Source: Neoroseomonas alkaliterrae (GTDB lineage: Bacteria; Pseudomonadota; Alphaproteobacteria; Acetobacterales; Acetobacteraceae). From it: a stretch of 64,000 nucleotides of DNA. The notes under the pieces are model-generated. The model was not told the DNA's origin and did no database searches. It saw nothing but the letters and a program-made list of their open reading frames with translations. Each line of letters begins with the position of its first letter. Positions within the stretch are counted from its first letter, which is position 1. The stretch is from positions 1 to 64,000 of the forward strand of contig NZ_JACIJE010000005.1 of assembly GCF_014199195.1 (NCBI RefSeq), in the 5' to 3' direction. Shown in pieces: positions 1 through 8,864 of this stretch. The translations under genes were made by a program, and so were the position numbers.

Positions 1-83
1 GCGACGCCTGGAACTGGCTCGCCGATCAGCCCGAGCGCATCACCGCCATCGCCTCACGCGCCTACGCACAGGTCAAATTCTGA
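1..83 (+). CDS. C-terminal end of an unidentified protein (partial)
   Basis: An open frame enters from the left edge and stops at TGA 81-83. Its last residues include DAWNWLADQPERITAIASRA and end in QVKF. The Trp- and acidic-rich amphipathic composition looks like real coding sequence, but about 26 residues are too few to identify a family. It points towards the tRNA gene, which lies on the other strand. No function is proposed. Confidence 0.5.
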   Translation, partial: DAWNWLADQPERITAIASRAYAQVKF

Positions 84-140
84 TGCAGGACGTATGAGAC
101 GCTGCCGCCGAGGCAGAGAGCAGGTTTGCGGGGGAGAGAG

Positions 141-216
141 TGGCGTCCCGTACGGGATTCGAACCCGTGCTGCCAACGTGAAAGGCTGGTGTCCTAGGCC
201 TCTAGACGAACGGGAC
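141..216 (-). tRNA. tRNA-Glu (anticodon UUC), CCA encoded
   Basis: The reverse complement folds as a 76-nt tRNA. The acceptor arm GTCCCGT pairs with ACGGGAC, followed by discriminator G and an encoded CCA. The anticodon stem CCAGC/GTTGG carries loop CTTTCAC with anticodon TTC, and the T arm contains GGGTTCGAATCCC. The body closely matches bacterial tRNA-Glu, including the GTCTAGAGGCCTAGGAC D arm. It lies downstream of recJ on the same strand. Confidence 0.96.
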
Positions 217-224
217 AGACCGTG

Positions 225-248
225 TGCGCCCGGTTAAGGCCGGGCGCA
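225..248 (-). terminator. GC hairpin between recJ and tRNA-Glu
   Basis: A perfect 9-bp inverted repeat, TGCGCCCGG with CCGGGCGCA, is separated by a 6-nt loop. It sits 24 bp past the recJ stop codon and 9 bp before the tRNA. No T-tract follows, so it could be a weak terminator, an mRNA 3'-end stabiliser or a processing site. Confidence 0.5.
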
Positions 249-271
249 TCCGCGGTCAATAGCCTTCGCCC

Positions 272-2056
272 TCACGCATGCGCTGCGTCCACCACCTGGA
301 ACGATGCCCCGACCTGCCCGTTCCATTGTTCCGCGCGCAGATGGCCGCACAGGTGAAGCGGCGTCCGGTCCTGCGCCAGCAGCGCGTGCGCCAGCGGCCC
401 CTCCTTGGCGCGGAAGCAGATGGTCTTGAGCCGCCCACCATCCTCGCCCTCGACGATGGCGCGGACCGTCGCACCCTCCTTGCCAACGCGATCCGCCTTC
501 ACCACCCGCGCGCGCTGGATGGCGAAGACGGGCTCCTCGTTGCCCGGTCCGAAAGGGGCGAGGCGTGCCACGTCCTGCGCCAGTCCCGCCTGCGCGGCCA
601 CGACATTCAGCGCGCCCTCGACCAGCAGATCGGCCGCCGCCGGCAACAGGGCCGCATGGCGCAGCCGTTCCTCGAGGAAGGCGTGGACCTCCGCCTCGCG
701 CCCGGCGCGAAAGGAGAACCCCGCCGCCATGGAATGCCCCCCGCCCGTCTCCAGCAGCCCCATCTGGCGCGCCGCGATGACCGCCGCCCCGAGGTCCACG
801 CCAGGCACCGAACGCCCGGAGCCCTTCGCCAAGCCATCGGCCAGCCCCGCAACACAGGCCGGGCGGTTGAACCGCTCCTTCATCCGCCCGGCGACGATGC
901 CGACGACGCCGGGGTGCCAGCCCTCGCCCACCAGCAGCAGCACGGCGCGCCCCTGCTCCACCTGCGCCTCGGCCATGGCGTAGGCGGCGGCGAGCACCTC
1001 GCCCTCGACCTCCTGGCGCCTCCGGTTCACCGCGTCGAGCTTCTCGGCGATGGCCCGAGCTTCCACCGGATCCTCGCAGAGCAGCAGGCGCAGGCCGAGA
1101 TCCGGCTCCCCGATGCGGCCCGAGGCGTTGATGCGCGGACCGAGAACGAAGCCCAGCGTGTGCGCGCTCGGCGCGTCGCGCGCCCCGGCCACTTCGAGCA
1201 GCGCGGCGATGCCCGCACGCCCACGGCGCCCCATCACCTTCAGCCCCTGCGCGACTAGCGCCCGGTTGAAGCCGGTCAGTGGCATGACGTCGCAGACCGT
1301 GGCGAGCGCCACCAGATCGAGCAGCCCGAGAAGGTCCGGCTCCGTGCGCCGCGCGAACCAGCCCGCCCTGCGCAGCGCCCGGACGGTCGCCGCGCCGGCC
1401 AGGAAGGCGACCGCCGCCGCGCAGGCATGGCTCAGCCCGGACCTGCAGTCGAGCCGGTTCGGATTGACCGCCGCCAGCACACGCGGCGGCGGACCTTCCG
1501 CCTTGTGGTGGTCGAGGATCACCACATCGGCGCGGCCATCAGCCGCCGCGAGCGCCTCGGCGGCGGCGATGCCGCAATCCACGCAGACGATCAGCGTCGC
1601 GCCGCGGTCGCACAGCCCCGCGATGGCCGGCGCGTTCGGCCCGTAGCCCTCGCGGATGCGGTCCGGGACATAAGGCGTCACCTCGCAGCCGAGGTCACGC
1701 AGCAGTCGCGCGACCAGCGCGCCGGCGCAGGCGCCGTCCACGTCGTAATCGCCGAACACGGCCACATGCTCGCCGCTGCGCACCGCCGCGGCCAGGCGGT
1801 CGGCCGCGGCGTCCATGTCCGTCAGCGCCGATGGGTCGGGCATCATCGCGCGCAGCGTCGGCTCGAGGTAATCGCCCGCCATCTCGGGCCCGATGCCGCG
1901 CGCCGCAAGCAGCCGGCCGACCACCTCCGGCACGCCCAGGCGCTGCGCGATACCGAGGCCGAGGCGTGCATCGGCAGGCCGCCACTGCCAGCGGCGGCCG
2001 GTGATGCTCCGCTCGACGCCGAGGACCGGGCCGCCGTTGGCGGTGCCGTCCATCAT
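272..2056 (-). CDS. recJ: single-stranded-DNA-specific exonuclease RecJ
   Basis: A 594-residue cytoplasmic 5'-to-3' ssDNA exonuclease of recombination and mismatch repair. The DHH core is visible: DYDVDG near residue 103, VDCG near 160, the signature DHH in ILDHHKAEG near 182, and NASGRIGEP near 313. The DHHA1 motif GGGHSMAAGF lies near 445 and an OB-type C-terminal region follows. Length is normal for the family. The start is ATGATG 6 bp after the glpX stop, so the gene is last in the minus-strand alaC-hom-glpX-recJ block. A GC hairpin and tRNA-Glu follow it. Confidence 0.96.
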   Translation of the reverse strand: MMDGTANGGPVLGVERSITGRRWQWRPADARLGLGIAQRLGVPEVVGRLLAARGIGPEMAGDYLEPTLRAMMPDPSALTDMDAAADRLAAAVRSGEHVAVFGDYDVDGACAGALVARLLRDLGCEVTPYVPDRIREGYGPNAPAIAGLCDRGATLIVCVDCGIAAAEALAAADGRADVVILDHHKAEGPPPRVLAAVNPNRLDCRSGLSHACAAAVAFLAGAATVRALRRAGWFARRTEPDLLGLLDLVALATVCDVMPLTGFNRALVAQGLKVMGRRGRAGIAALLEVAGARDAPSAHTLGFVLGPRINASGRIGEPDLGLRLLLCEDPVEARAIAEKLDAVNRRRQEVEGEVLAAAYAMAEAQVEQGRAVLLLVGEGWHPGVVGIVAGRMKERFNRPACVAGLADGLAKGSGRSVPGVDLGAAVIAARQMGLLETGGGHSMAAGFSFRAGREAEVHAFLEERLRHAALLPAAADLLVEGALNVVAAQAGLAQDVARLAPFGPGNEEPVFAIQRARVVKADRVGKEGATVRAIVEGEDGGRLKTICFRAKEGPLAHALLAQDRTPLHLCGHLRAEQWNGQVGASFQVVDAAHA

Positions 2057-2062
2057 CGCCGG

Positions 2063-3070
2063 TCAGGCCACGAAGGCGGAGGGCTTGCGCGCGAAGTTGT
2101 GATGCCCCTCGACATAGCGCACCGTGCCGGACTTGGAGCGCATCACGATGGAATGGGTGTAGGCGCCGCCCGGAAAGCGGCGCACGCCGCGCAGCATCGC
2201 GCCCGAGGTCACGCCGGTCGCGGCGAACATCACGTCGCCCTTGGCCATCTCCTCGATGGTGTAGATGCGGGTGGGGTCGGTGATGCCCATGGTGGCGGCG
2301 CGGGCGATCTGCTCCTCGTTCTCGAACAGCAGGCGGCCCTGCATCTGGCCGCCGATGCAGCGCAGCGCCGCGGCCGCCAGCACGCCCTCCGGCGCGCCGC
2401 CCGAGCCCATGTAGATGTCGATCCCGGCATCGCGCTGGCTGACGTTGATGACGCCCGCGACATCGCCGTCGCCTATCAGCGTGATGCGCGCGCCGGCCGC
2501 ACGGCACGCCTTGATCAGTTCCTTGTGCCGGTCGCGGTCGAGGGTGCAGACCATCAGGTCGCCGATGTCGCACTTCTTGGCGCGCGCGAGCTCGCGCAGG
2601 TTCTCCTCCGGGCTCGCGTCCAGATGCACGACATTGTCGGGCAGGCCGGGACCGACCGCGATCTTGTCCATGTAGATGTCGGGCGCGTGCAGGAAGCCGC
2701 CCTTCTCGGCGAGCGCCACGGTGGCGATGGCGTTCGGCCCGCCCTTGGCGGTGATCGAGGTGCCCTCGAGCGGGTCCACCGCGATGTCCACCTCCGGCCC
2801 GCCCCCGGTCTTGGCATAGAGGCCGACCTTCTCGCCGATGTAGAGCATCGGCGCCTCGTCCATCTCGCCCTCGCCGATCACCACGGTGCCGGTGATGGCC
2901 ACGGTGTCGAAGGCCTTGCGCATCGCCTCGACCGCTGCACCGTCGGCGGCGTTCTTGTCGCCGCGGCCGATCCAGCGCGAGGCCGCCAGCGCGGCCGCTT
3001 CCGTGACGCGCACGAGTTCCAGCGCCAGGTTGCGGTCCACGACCATTCCCGGCGGCGTTGCGTCAGACAT
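2063..3070 (-). CDS. glpX: class II fructose-1,6-bisphosphatase GlpX
   Basis: A 335-residue FBPase of the GlpX family that hydrolyses fructose-1,6-bisphosphate to fructose-6-phosphate in gluconeogenesis and possibly the Calvin cycle. Visible family motifs are VVIGEGEMDEAPML near 66, the metal-binding DPLEGT near 100, and an MGSGGAPEG loop. The start ATG follows a strong AGGAGGAA ribosome site. It lies between hom and recJ with short gaps, an order common in Alphaproteobacteria. No PpsR-type site is seen here, so it appears to be expressed as a housekeeping gene. Confidence 0.95.
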   Translation of the reverse strand: MSDATPPGMVVDRNLALELVRVTEAAALAASRWIGRGDKNAADGAAVEAMRKAFDTVAITGTVVIGEGEMDEAPMLYIGEKVGLYAKTGGGPEVDIAVDPLEGTSITAKGGPNAIATVALAEKGGFLHAPDIYMDKIAVGPGLPDNVVHLDASPEENLRELARAKKCDIGDLMVCTLDRDRHKELIKACRAAGARITLIGDGDVAGVINVSQRDAGIDIYMGSGGAPEGVLAAAALRCIGGQMQGRLLFENEEQIARAATMGITDPTRIYTIEEMAKGDVMFAATGVTSGAMLRGVRRFPGGAYTHSIVMRSKSGTVRYVEGHHNFARKPSAFVA

Positions 3071-3111
3071 CGGTTCCTCCTGCGAATCCGGCGCAGTCTA
3101 TACCAGCAGGC

Positions 3112-4404
3112 TCAGAGCGCCTCGATGCGGATCAGCGCCGGCTTCTCCACCACGGCGTCGAGCGCGGCGATGCGGGCGAGCGCGGCGCGGACCGACGCCT
3201 CGCTGGTCTCGTGCGTGGTCAGCACCACCGGCACCGCCTCGCCCGGCGCGCGGCCGCGCTGCAGCATGGATTCCAGGCTGATCGCGTGGTCGCGCAGCAC
3301 GCCGGTGACGTCGGCGATCACGCCGGGCCGGTCCACCACCATCAGGCGCAGGTAATAGGCGCCGACATGCCGGTCCATCGCCACCGAGGGCTCGGGCTTC
3401 AGCGCAGCGGCAGCCGCGCCCCAGACCGGCGTGAAGCGGCCGCGCGCGATGTCCACGAGGTCCGCCACCACCGCGCTCGCAGTCGGGCCCGCGCCGGCAC
3501 CGCGGCCTTCCATCATCACGCGGCCGACGAAGTCGCCCTCGGCCACCACCGCGTTGAACACGCCGTCCACCCGCGCGATCGGCGCCGAGACCGGCACCAT
3601 GCAGGGATGCACGCGCGTCGAGATGCCCCCCTCCTCCCGCCGCGCGATGCCGAGCAGCTTGATGCGGTAGCCGAGTTCCTCCGCCAGCGCGATGTCGAGC
3701 GCGCTGACCTCGCGGATGCCCTCGACATGCACCGCGCCGAAATCCACCGGCCGGCCGAAGGCCAGCGCCGCCAGGATCGCGAGCTTGTGGGCGGCGTCGA
3801 TGCCGTCGATGTCGAAGGAGGGGTCGGCCTCGGCATAGCCGAGCTTCTGCGCCTCGCTCAGCACCTCGGCAAACTCGCGCCGCTCGTTGCGCATGGTGGT
3901 CAGGATGTAGTTGCAGGTGCCGTTCAGGATGCCGGCCACGCGCTGGATGCGGTTCGCCGCGAGCCCCTCGCGCACCGCCTTGATGGCGGGGATGCCGCCG
4001 GCGACCGAGGCCTCGAAGGCCAGTGCCACGCCCTTCGCCTCGGCCATGGCGGCAAGGGAGGCGCCATGCACCGCGAGCAGCGCCTTGTTGGCGGTGACCA
4101 CATGCTTGCCGGCGGCGAGCGCCGCTTCCACCAGCGCCTTGGCAGGCCCGTCCGAGCCGCCGATGCATTCGACCACCACCTCGACCTGCGGGTCGGCGGC
4201 GAGCGCCACGGCGTCGTCGTACCAGCGCAGGCCAGCGACCGGCACGCCGCGGTCGCGCGAGCGGTCGCGCGCCGAGACGGCAGTGACGGTGATCGGCCGG
4301 CCCGCGCGCGCGGTGATGATCTCGGCGTTGGTGCGCAGCACGTTGACGACACCGGCGCCGACCGTGCCCAGGCCGGCGACCGCGATGGCGAGCGGACGGT
4401 TCAT
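3112..4404 (-). CDS. hom: homoserine dehydrogenase
   Basis: A 430-residue NAD(P)-dependent enzyme reducing aspartate semialdehyde to homoserine for Thr and Met synthesis. The N-terminal Rossmann motif GLGTVGAG is at residues 11-18. The catalytic domain includes VTANKALLA near 102 and the NGTCNYILT signature near 173. A C-terminal ACT regulatory domain starts near 350 (LRLMVVDRPGVIADV). The start was chosen at 4404 because the ATG overlaps the alaC stop as ATGA. An open frame continues upstream without similarity and is rejected. Feedback control by threonine through the ACT domain is typical of the family. Confidence 0.95.
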   Translation of the reverse strand: MNRPLAIAVAGLGTVGAGVVNVLRTNAEIITARAGRPITVTAVSARDRSRDRGVPVAGLRWYDDAVALAADPQVEVVVECIGGSDGPAKALVEAALAAGKHVVTANKALLAVHGASLAAMAEAKGVALAFEASVAGGIPAIKAVREGLAANRIQRVAGILNGTCNYILTTMRNERREFAEVLSEAQKLGYAEADPSFDIDGIDAAHKLAILAALAFGRPVDFGAVHVEGIREVSALDIALAEELGYRIKLLGIARREEGGISTRVHPCMVPVSAPIARVDGVFNAVVAEGDFVGRVMMEGRGAGAGPTASAVVADLVDIARGRFTPVWGAAAAALKPEPSVAMDRHVGAYYLRLMVVDRPGVIADVTGVLRDHAISLESMLQRGRAPGEAVPVVLTTHETSEASVRAALARIAALDAVVEKPALIRIEAL

Positions 4405-5621
4405 GCGCTGAGTGCTTCCTGCTTCTCGTCCACCGGCGCGGCGTTGTCGCCCGCGAGGAACGACTTGATGCCCCGCAGCGCCTGGCGGATGCGGTGGTTG
4501 TTCTCGACGAGCGCGATGCGGACATGCTCGTCGCCATGCTCGCCGAAGCCCAGGCCCGGGGCGACGGCGACCTTCGCCTTCTCGAGGAGCAGCTTCGAGA
4601 AGCCGACCGAGCCGAGGTGGCGGAAGCGTTCGGGAATGGGCGCCCAGAGGAACATCGAGGCCTCCGGCGCCGGCACGTCCCAGCCGGCGGCGCGCAGGCC
4701 CTTCACCAGCACCTCGCGGCGGTCCTTGTAGAGGACCCGCATCTCCTCGATGCAGTCCTGCGGGCCGTTCAGCGCGGCGGTGGCGGCCACCTGGATCGGC
4801 GTGAAGGCGCCGTAGTCGAGGTAGGACTTCACCCGCGCCAGCGCCGCGATCAGCCGCGGGTTGCCCGCCGCGAAGCCCATGCGCCAGCCCGGCATGTTGT
4901 AGGTCTTGGACATCGAGGTGAACTCCACCGTGATGTCCTTCGCCCCCGGCACCTCGAGCACCGAGGGCGGGGGCGTGTCGCCGAAATACAGCTCGGCATA
5001 GGCGAGGTCGGAGAGGATGAAGAGCTCGTGCCGCCGGCACAGCGCGACCAGCTCGCGGTAGAACTCGATGGGCGCCACCAGCGCGGTCGGGTTGGAGGGG
5101 AAGTTCACGATCACCGCCGTCGGCTTGGGCACCGAATGGCGCACCGCGCGGTCGATCGCCGCCAGCATGGCGTCGTTCGGCGTGTAGGGGATGGAGCGCA
5201 CCGAGGCGCCGGCGATGATGAAGCCGAACTGGTGGATCGGGTAGGACGGGTTCGGCACCAGGATGGTGTCACCGGGGCTGCTGATGGCCTGGGCGAGATT
5301 CGCCAGCCCCTCCTTCGAGCCGAGTGTGGCGACCACCTCCGTCTCGGGGTCGAGCTTCACGCCGAAGCGGCGCGCGTAGTAGCCGGCCAGCGCGCGGCGC
5401 AGCCCCGGGATGCCCTTGGACTGCGAATAGCGATGCGTGCGCGGGTCCTGCACCGCCTCGATCAGCTTGGCGACGATGTGCGGTGGCGTCGGGCTGTCCG
5501 GATTGCCCATGCCGAGGTCCACGATGTCCTCCGCTGCCGCGCGCGCCTTCGCCTTCGCCGCGTTCACCTCGGCGAAGACATAGGGCGGCAGGCGGCGGAT
5601 GCGGTGGAAGTCCTCGGTCAT
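4401..5621 (-). CDS. alaC: alanine/LL-diaminopimelate-type aminotransferase (AlaC-like)
   Basis: A 406-residue class I PLP aminotransferase. NPSYPIH near 124 and NFPSNPTA near 173 form the cofactor pocket, SDLAYAE near 204 holds the pyridine-binding Asp, and Lys239 in SMSKTYNMPGWRMGF is the Schiff-base lysine. Proteins of this type adjacent to hom are usually annotated as glutamate-pyruvate transaminase (AlaC) or LL-diaminopimelate aminotransferase. Sequence alone does not separate the two. It is the first gene of the hom-glpX-recJ block and its stop overlaps the hom start by 4 bp. Confidence 0.85.
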   Translation of the reverse strand: MTEDFHRIRRLPPYVFAEVNAAKAKARAAAEDIVDLGMGNPDSPTPPHIVAKLIEAVQDPRTHRYSQSKGIPGLRRALAGYYARRFGVKLDPETEVVATLGSKEGLANLAQAISSPGDTILVPNPSYPIHQFGFIIAGASVRSIPYTPNDAMLAAIDRAVRHSVPKPTAVIVNFPSNPTALVAPIEFYRELVALCRRHELFILSDLAYAELYFGDTPPPSVLEVPGAKDITVEFTSMSKTYNMPGWRMGFAAGNPRLIAALARVKSYLDYGAFTPIQVAATAALNGPQDCIEEMRVLYKDRREVLVKGLRAAGWDVPAPEASMFLWAPIPERFRHLGSVGFSKLLLEKAKVAVAPGLGFGEHGDEHVRIALVENNHRIRQALRGIKSFLAGDNAAPVDEKQEALSA

Positions 5622-5688
5622 CGGTGCGGTCCGTGGTTGGCGGGCCGCGACCTATAGAACAAGGCCCGCCCTGCGGGTAGCGCACGAA

Positions 5689-6333
5689 TCAGCGCCGCGC
5701 GGGGGCGAGCAGATCGGCCGGCGGCGGGGGCGGCGGTCCGGCGCCGGGGGAGAGGAGCTCGGCGGGCGGCGGGGGCGGCGGAGCCTCGCTCAACGGCTCG
5801 CGCGCGGGGGGCGGCGCGGCCGGCGGGGCGGGGGCGGCGGCCGGGGCGGCGGCCGTCGGGGCTGTCACGGCGGGCGATGCCGCCGCGGCAGGCGCGACGG
5901 GCATCGGATCGTCCAGGGGGATCCGCGGCGCCGCGCCAAGCCGCGGCGGGCCGGGCGGGGCCATCGGCATGCTGCGGTCCCCGCCGGTTCCGGCCGGGCG
6001 GACCGGCTCGGGCCGCATCTCGGGGTCGAGGGGGTTGCGGCTGCGCTGCCGCTGCTCGGCCAGCGCGGCGGTCAGCGCGTCGCGCACCGCGGGGTCAGGC
6101 ACCGCGGGCCGGGGCGGGACGGTGCCGAGATTGGGGAATGGCGCATCCGCCCCCGGCGGCGGCTCGCGCCCCTCATAGGCCGGGCCGACGATGCGCGAGA
6201 AGATCGGCCCGATGTCCTCGGGGCCCGAGCCGGCGCTGCAGGATGCGGCGAGCAGCGCGAGCGGCAGGAGGAGCCGTGCTTGATCGGCCCGTCCGCCCCT
6301 CCTACCGTGCCGAAGCCCTGTCCGTCGCACCAT
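5689..6333 (-). CDS. proline/alanine-rich putative lipoprotein
   Basis: A frame of about 214 residues with a hydrophobic stretch LLLPLALLAASC near 21-32 that ends in a lipobox-type Cys. After processing, the body has low complexity and is dominated by Pro and Ala, with PPPPP runs and repeated PAELL/PADLL-type segments at the C-terminus. Such proteins are usually anchored in the outer membrane and extend through the periplasm. The start is uncertain: ATGGTG at 6333 lacks a good ribosome site, whereas an AGGAGGGG sequence lies inside the frame just before the signal peptide with no standard start after it. Function is unknown. It is divergent from phaC. Confidence 0.6.
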   Translation of the reverse strand: MVRRTGLRHGRRGGRADQARLLLPLALLAASCSAGSGPEDIGPIFSRIVGPAYEGREPPPGADAPFPNLGTVPPRPAVPDPAVRDALTAALAEQRQRSRNPLDPEMRPEPVRPAGTGGDRSMPMAPPGPPRLGAAPRIPLDDPMPVAPAAAASPAVTAPTAAAPAAAPAPPAAPPPAREPLSEAPPPPPPAELLSPGAGPPPPPPADLLAPARR

Positions 6334-6434
6334 CCGACCGGTCTCTCCGCCCCTGTCCCGTCCGGACGCAGCGGTAGCCCGAATCGGGCGGGACGCGAAG
6401 GGCGGGCCGCCGTCGCACCGACCGAAAGCGCCCG

Positions 6435-8237
6435 ATGCCCGAGAACGACAACCCGAAGGCGACGACCTTCCGACTGCCGGACCCGGCGCTGGTCAGCCGG
6501 ACCATGGCCGATGTCGCCGAGCGCGGGCAGCGCATCGTCACGGACTTCCTCAAGCGCCAGTCCGCCACGCCGGCCGATCCCGACCCGCTCAAGATCGGCA
6601 ACGCCTTCCTCGAGATGACGACGCGGCTGATGGCCAATCCGGCGCGGCTCGTGCAGGCGCAGCTCGGCTTCTGGCACGACTACCTGACGCTCTGGCAGAA
6701 CACCGCGCGGCGGATGCTGGGGGACGACCCCAGGCCGGTGGTCGAGGACGACCCGAAGGACCGCCGCTTCAAGGACGACGCCTGGCGCGAGCACGAGGTG
6801 TTCGACTTCATCCGCCAGTCCTACCTGCTTTCCGCCCGCTATTTCCGCCATGTGGTCGAGGGCACCGAGGGGCTCGACCCCAAGACGGCGCAGAAGGTGG
6901 ATTTCTACACGCGGCAGTTCGTGGACGCGATGAGCCCCACGAACTTCCTCCTCACCAATCCCGAGGTGCTGCGCCGCACCGCCGAGACCGGCGGCGAGAA
7001 CCTGCTGCGCGGCCTTTCCAACCTGCTTGCGGATCTCGAGCGCGGCCGCGGACAGCTCAGGATCCGGATGACGGACGACACCAAGTTCAAGGTGGGCGAG
7101 AACATCGCCGTCACGCCGGGCAAGGTCGTGTTCCAGAACGACCTGATGCAGCTCATCCAGTACAGCCCGACGACGGAGACGGTGCTCAAGCGGCCGTTGC
7201 TGATCATCCCGCCCTGGATCAACAAGTTCTATATCCTCGACCTGCGGCCGAAGAACTCCTTCATCCGCTGGGCGGTGGACCAGGGCCACACGGTCTTCGT
7301 GATCTCCTGGGTCAACCCGGATGCGAAGCTCGCGGAGAAGGGCTTCGATGACTACATGCTCGAAGGCCCCTACGCCGCGCTGGATGCGATCGAGAAGGCG
7401 ACCGGGGAGCGCCACGCGAACGTCATCGGCTACTGCCTCGGCGGCACGCTGCTCGCCTGCACGCTGGCGCACATGGCGGCCAAGCGCGACACGCGCGTGA
7501 AGTCGGCGACCTTCTTCACGACCATGGTGGATTTCGAGGAGGCCGGCGAGCTCGGCGTCTTCATCGACGAGGAGCAGCTCGCCGCCCTCGAGCAGAAGAT
7601 GCAGAAGCTCGGCTATCTCGAAGGGCGCGAGATGGCCACCACCTTCAACATGCTGCGCGCGAACGACCTGATCTGGTCCTTCGTCGTCAACAACTACCTG
7701 ATGGGCCAGGAGCCCTTCCCCTTCGACCTGCTCTACTGGAACGACGATTCCACGCGCATGCCGGCACGGATGCACAGCTTCTACCTGCGCCGGATGTACC
7801 AGCAGAACGACCTCGTGAAGCCGGGCGGGATCGAGCTCGCGGGCGTGAAGCTCGACCTCAGGAAGATCAAGCTGCCGACCTACATCCTGAGCACGCGGGA
7901 GGACCATATCGCGCCCTGGACCTCCACCTACCGCGCGACGCAGATCTACAAGGGGCCGGTGCGCTTCGTGCTGGCCGCATCAGGCCACATCGCGGGCGTC
8001 GTGAACCCGCCGGATGCCGGCAAGTACAGCCACTGGATCAACGAGGAGCTGCCGCCCGAGCCCGAGGCGTGGTTCAAGGGGGCGACCGAGCTCGCCGGTT
8101 CCTGGTGGCCGGACTGGCATCGCTGGGTGAGTGCGCTCGACCGCACGATGGTGCCCGCGCGCATCCCCGGCGAGGGCGGGCTTCCGGCGATCGAGGACGC
8201 GCCGGGTTCCTACGTCAAGGTGATGGCGACCGACTGA
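6435..8237 (+). CDS. phaC: class I poly(3-hydroxyalkanoate) synthase PhaC
   Basis: A 600-residue cytoplasmic, granule-associated enzyme that polymerises (R)-3-hydroxyacyl-CoA into PHA storage polymer. The lipase-like box GYCLGG carries the nucleophile Cys334. The N-terminal PhaC domain spans roughly 80-250. PPWINKFYILDL is near 259, and the C-terminal ASGHIAGVVNPP holds the catalytic His. Length matches class I enzymes. No phaA, phaB or phasin gene is adjacent, so the monomer supply is encoded elsewhere. The stop codon abuts the convergent lipoprotein gene. Confidence 0.95.
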   Translation: MPENDNPKATTFRLPDPALVSRTMADVAERGQRIVTDFLKRQSATPADPDPLKIGNAFLEMTTRLMANPARLVQAQLGFWHDYLTLWQNTARRMLGDDPRPVVEDDPKDRRFKDDAWREHEVFDFIRQSYLLSARYFRHVVEGTEGLDPKTAQKVDFYTRQFVDAMSPTNFLLTNPEVLRRTAETGGENLLRGLSNLLADLERGRGQLRIRMTDDTKFKVGENIAVTPGKVVFQNDLMQLIQYSPTTETVLKRPLLIIPPWINKFYILDLRPKNSFIRWAVDQGHTVFVISWVNPDAKLAEKGFDDYMLEGPYAALDAIEKATGERHANVIGYCLGGTLLACTLAHMAAKRDTRVKSATFFTTMVDFEEAGELGVFIDEEQLAALEQKMQKLGYLEGREMATTFNMLRANDLIWSFVVNNYLMGQEPFPFDLLYWNDDSTRMPARMHSFYLRRMYQQNDLVKPGGIELAGVKLDLRKIKLPTYILSTREDHIAPWTSTYRATQIYKGPVRFVLAASGHIAGVVNPPDAGKYSHWINEELPPEPEAWFKGATELAGSWWPDWHRWVSALDRTMVPARIPGEGGLPAIEDAPGSYVKVMATD

Positions 8238-8864
8238 TCAGAAACCGGCGCCGAGCCCGTCGGTGATCGCGCCCGGCGTGCCCGCCTGCCACCAATTCCC
8301 CGCACCCGCCCAGCCCCGGTCGAGATCGAGCCGCCGCACCTCCCGCGCCAGCGCGGCGGAGGCCTGCTCGGCCGCCGGCAGCGGCCCGATCCCGGCAAGG
8401 CGATCGAGCGTCACTTCCCCGCCCGGATCGAACAGCGGCGGGGCGAGGGCCGCGAGGGCCCCTGCCCGGTCATTGGCCCGCAGCCGCGCCGCGACCGTCG
8501 CGAAGGCGGCGACCATCCGCGCGCCATCGGCCTGCTGCGCGCCGCCGACCGCGGCACGGTTCTCGTCGCGCGCGACGCGCATGGCTATGGCGAGGGTTGG
8601 CGAAAGGCCGGGCCAGGCGCGCGCCTCCGCGACCTCCAGCGTCAGCGCCTCGAAGCGCGCGAGCGCGAGGGCCGCCTCGGCCGGCCTTCCGGCGAGTCCG
8701 GCGCCGCCATTCGCGAAGGCCGCGGCGGTCGCCTCCACGGCCGCGCGCAGCGGCGGCCCTGCCGTCGCCGCCCCTGTCAGCACGGCAGCGGGCGGGTTTG
8801 CGGGCGTGCGCAACTCCTCGCAGCCGAGCAGCGGCAGCGCCAGCAGGGCGCGTCTGGGTATCAA
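8238..8864 (-). CDS. putative lipoprotein, paralogue B of a tandem pair
   Basis: A 208-residue protein starting at a TTG that overlaps the TGA of the upstream gene (TTGA). The leader IPRRALLALPLLGC ends in a lipobox Cys near residue 15. The rest is Ala-rich and helical. Segments such as APPLFDPGGEVTLDRLAGIGPLP match RPPLVTPGGQESLARLAALP in the neighbour upstream, so the two are diverged tandem copies. It ends with GNWWQAGTPGAITDGLGAGF. No known family was recognised and function is unknown. It is convergent with phaC. Confidence 0.72.
   Translation of the reverse strand: MIPRRALLALPLLGCEELRTPANPPAAVLTGAATAGPPLRAAVEATAAAFANGGAGLAGRPAEAALALARFEALTLEVAEARAWPGLSPTLAIAMRVARDENRAAVGGAQQADGARMVAAFATVAARLRANDRAGALAALAPPLFDPGGEVTLDRLAGIGPLPAAEQASAALAREVRRLDLDRGWAGAGNWWQAGTPGAITDGLGAGF

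Noticed and set aside
3112-5040. Extension of the hom frame to 642 residues into alaC
   Set aside because: The added N-terminus lies antiphase inside alaC and has no homoserine dehydrogenase character. The ATGA overlap at 4404 gives the normal start.
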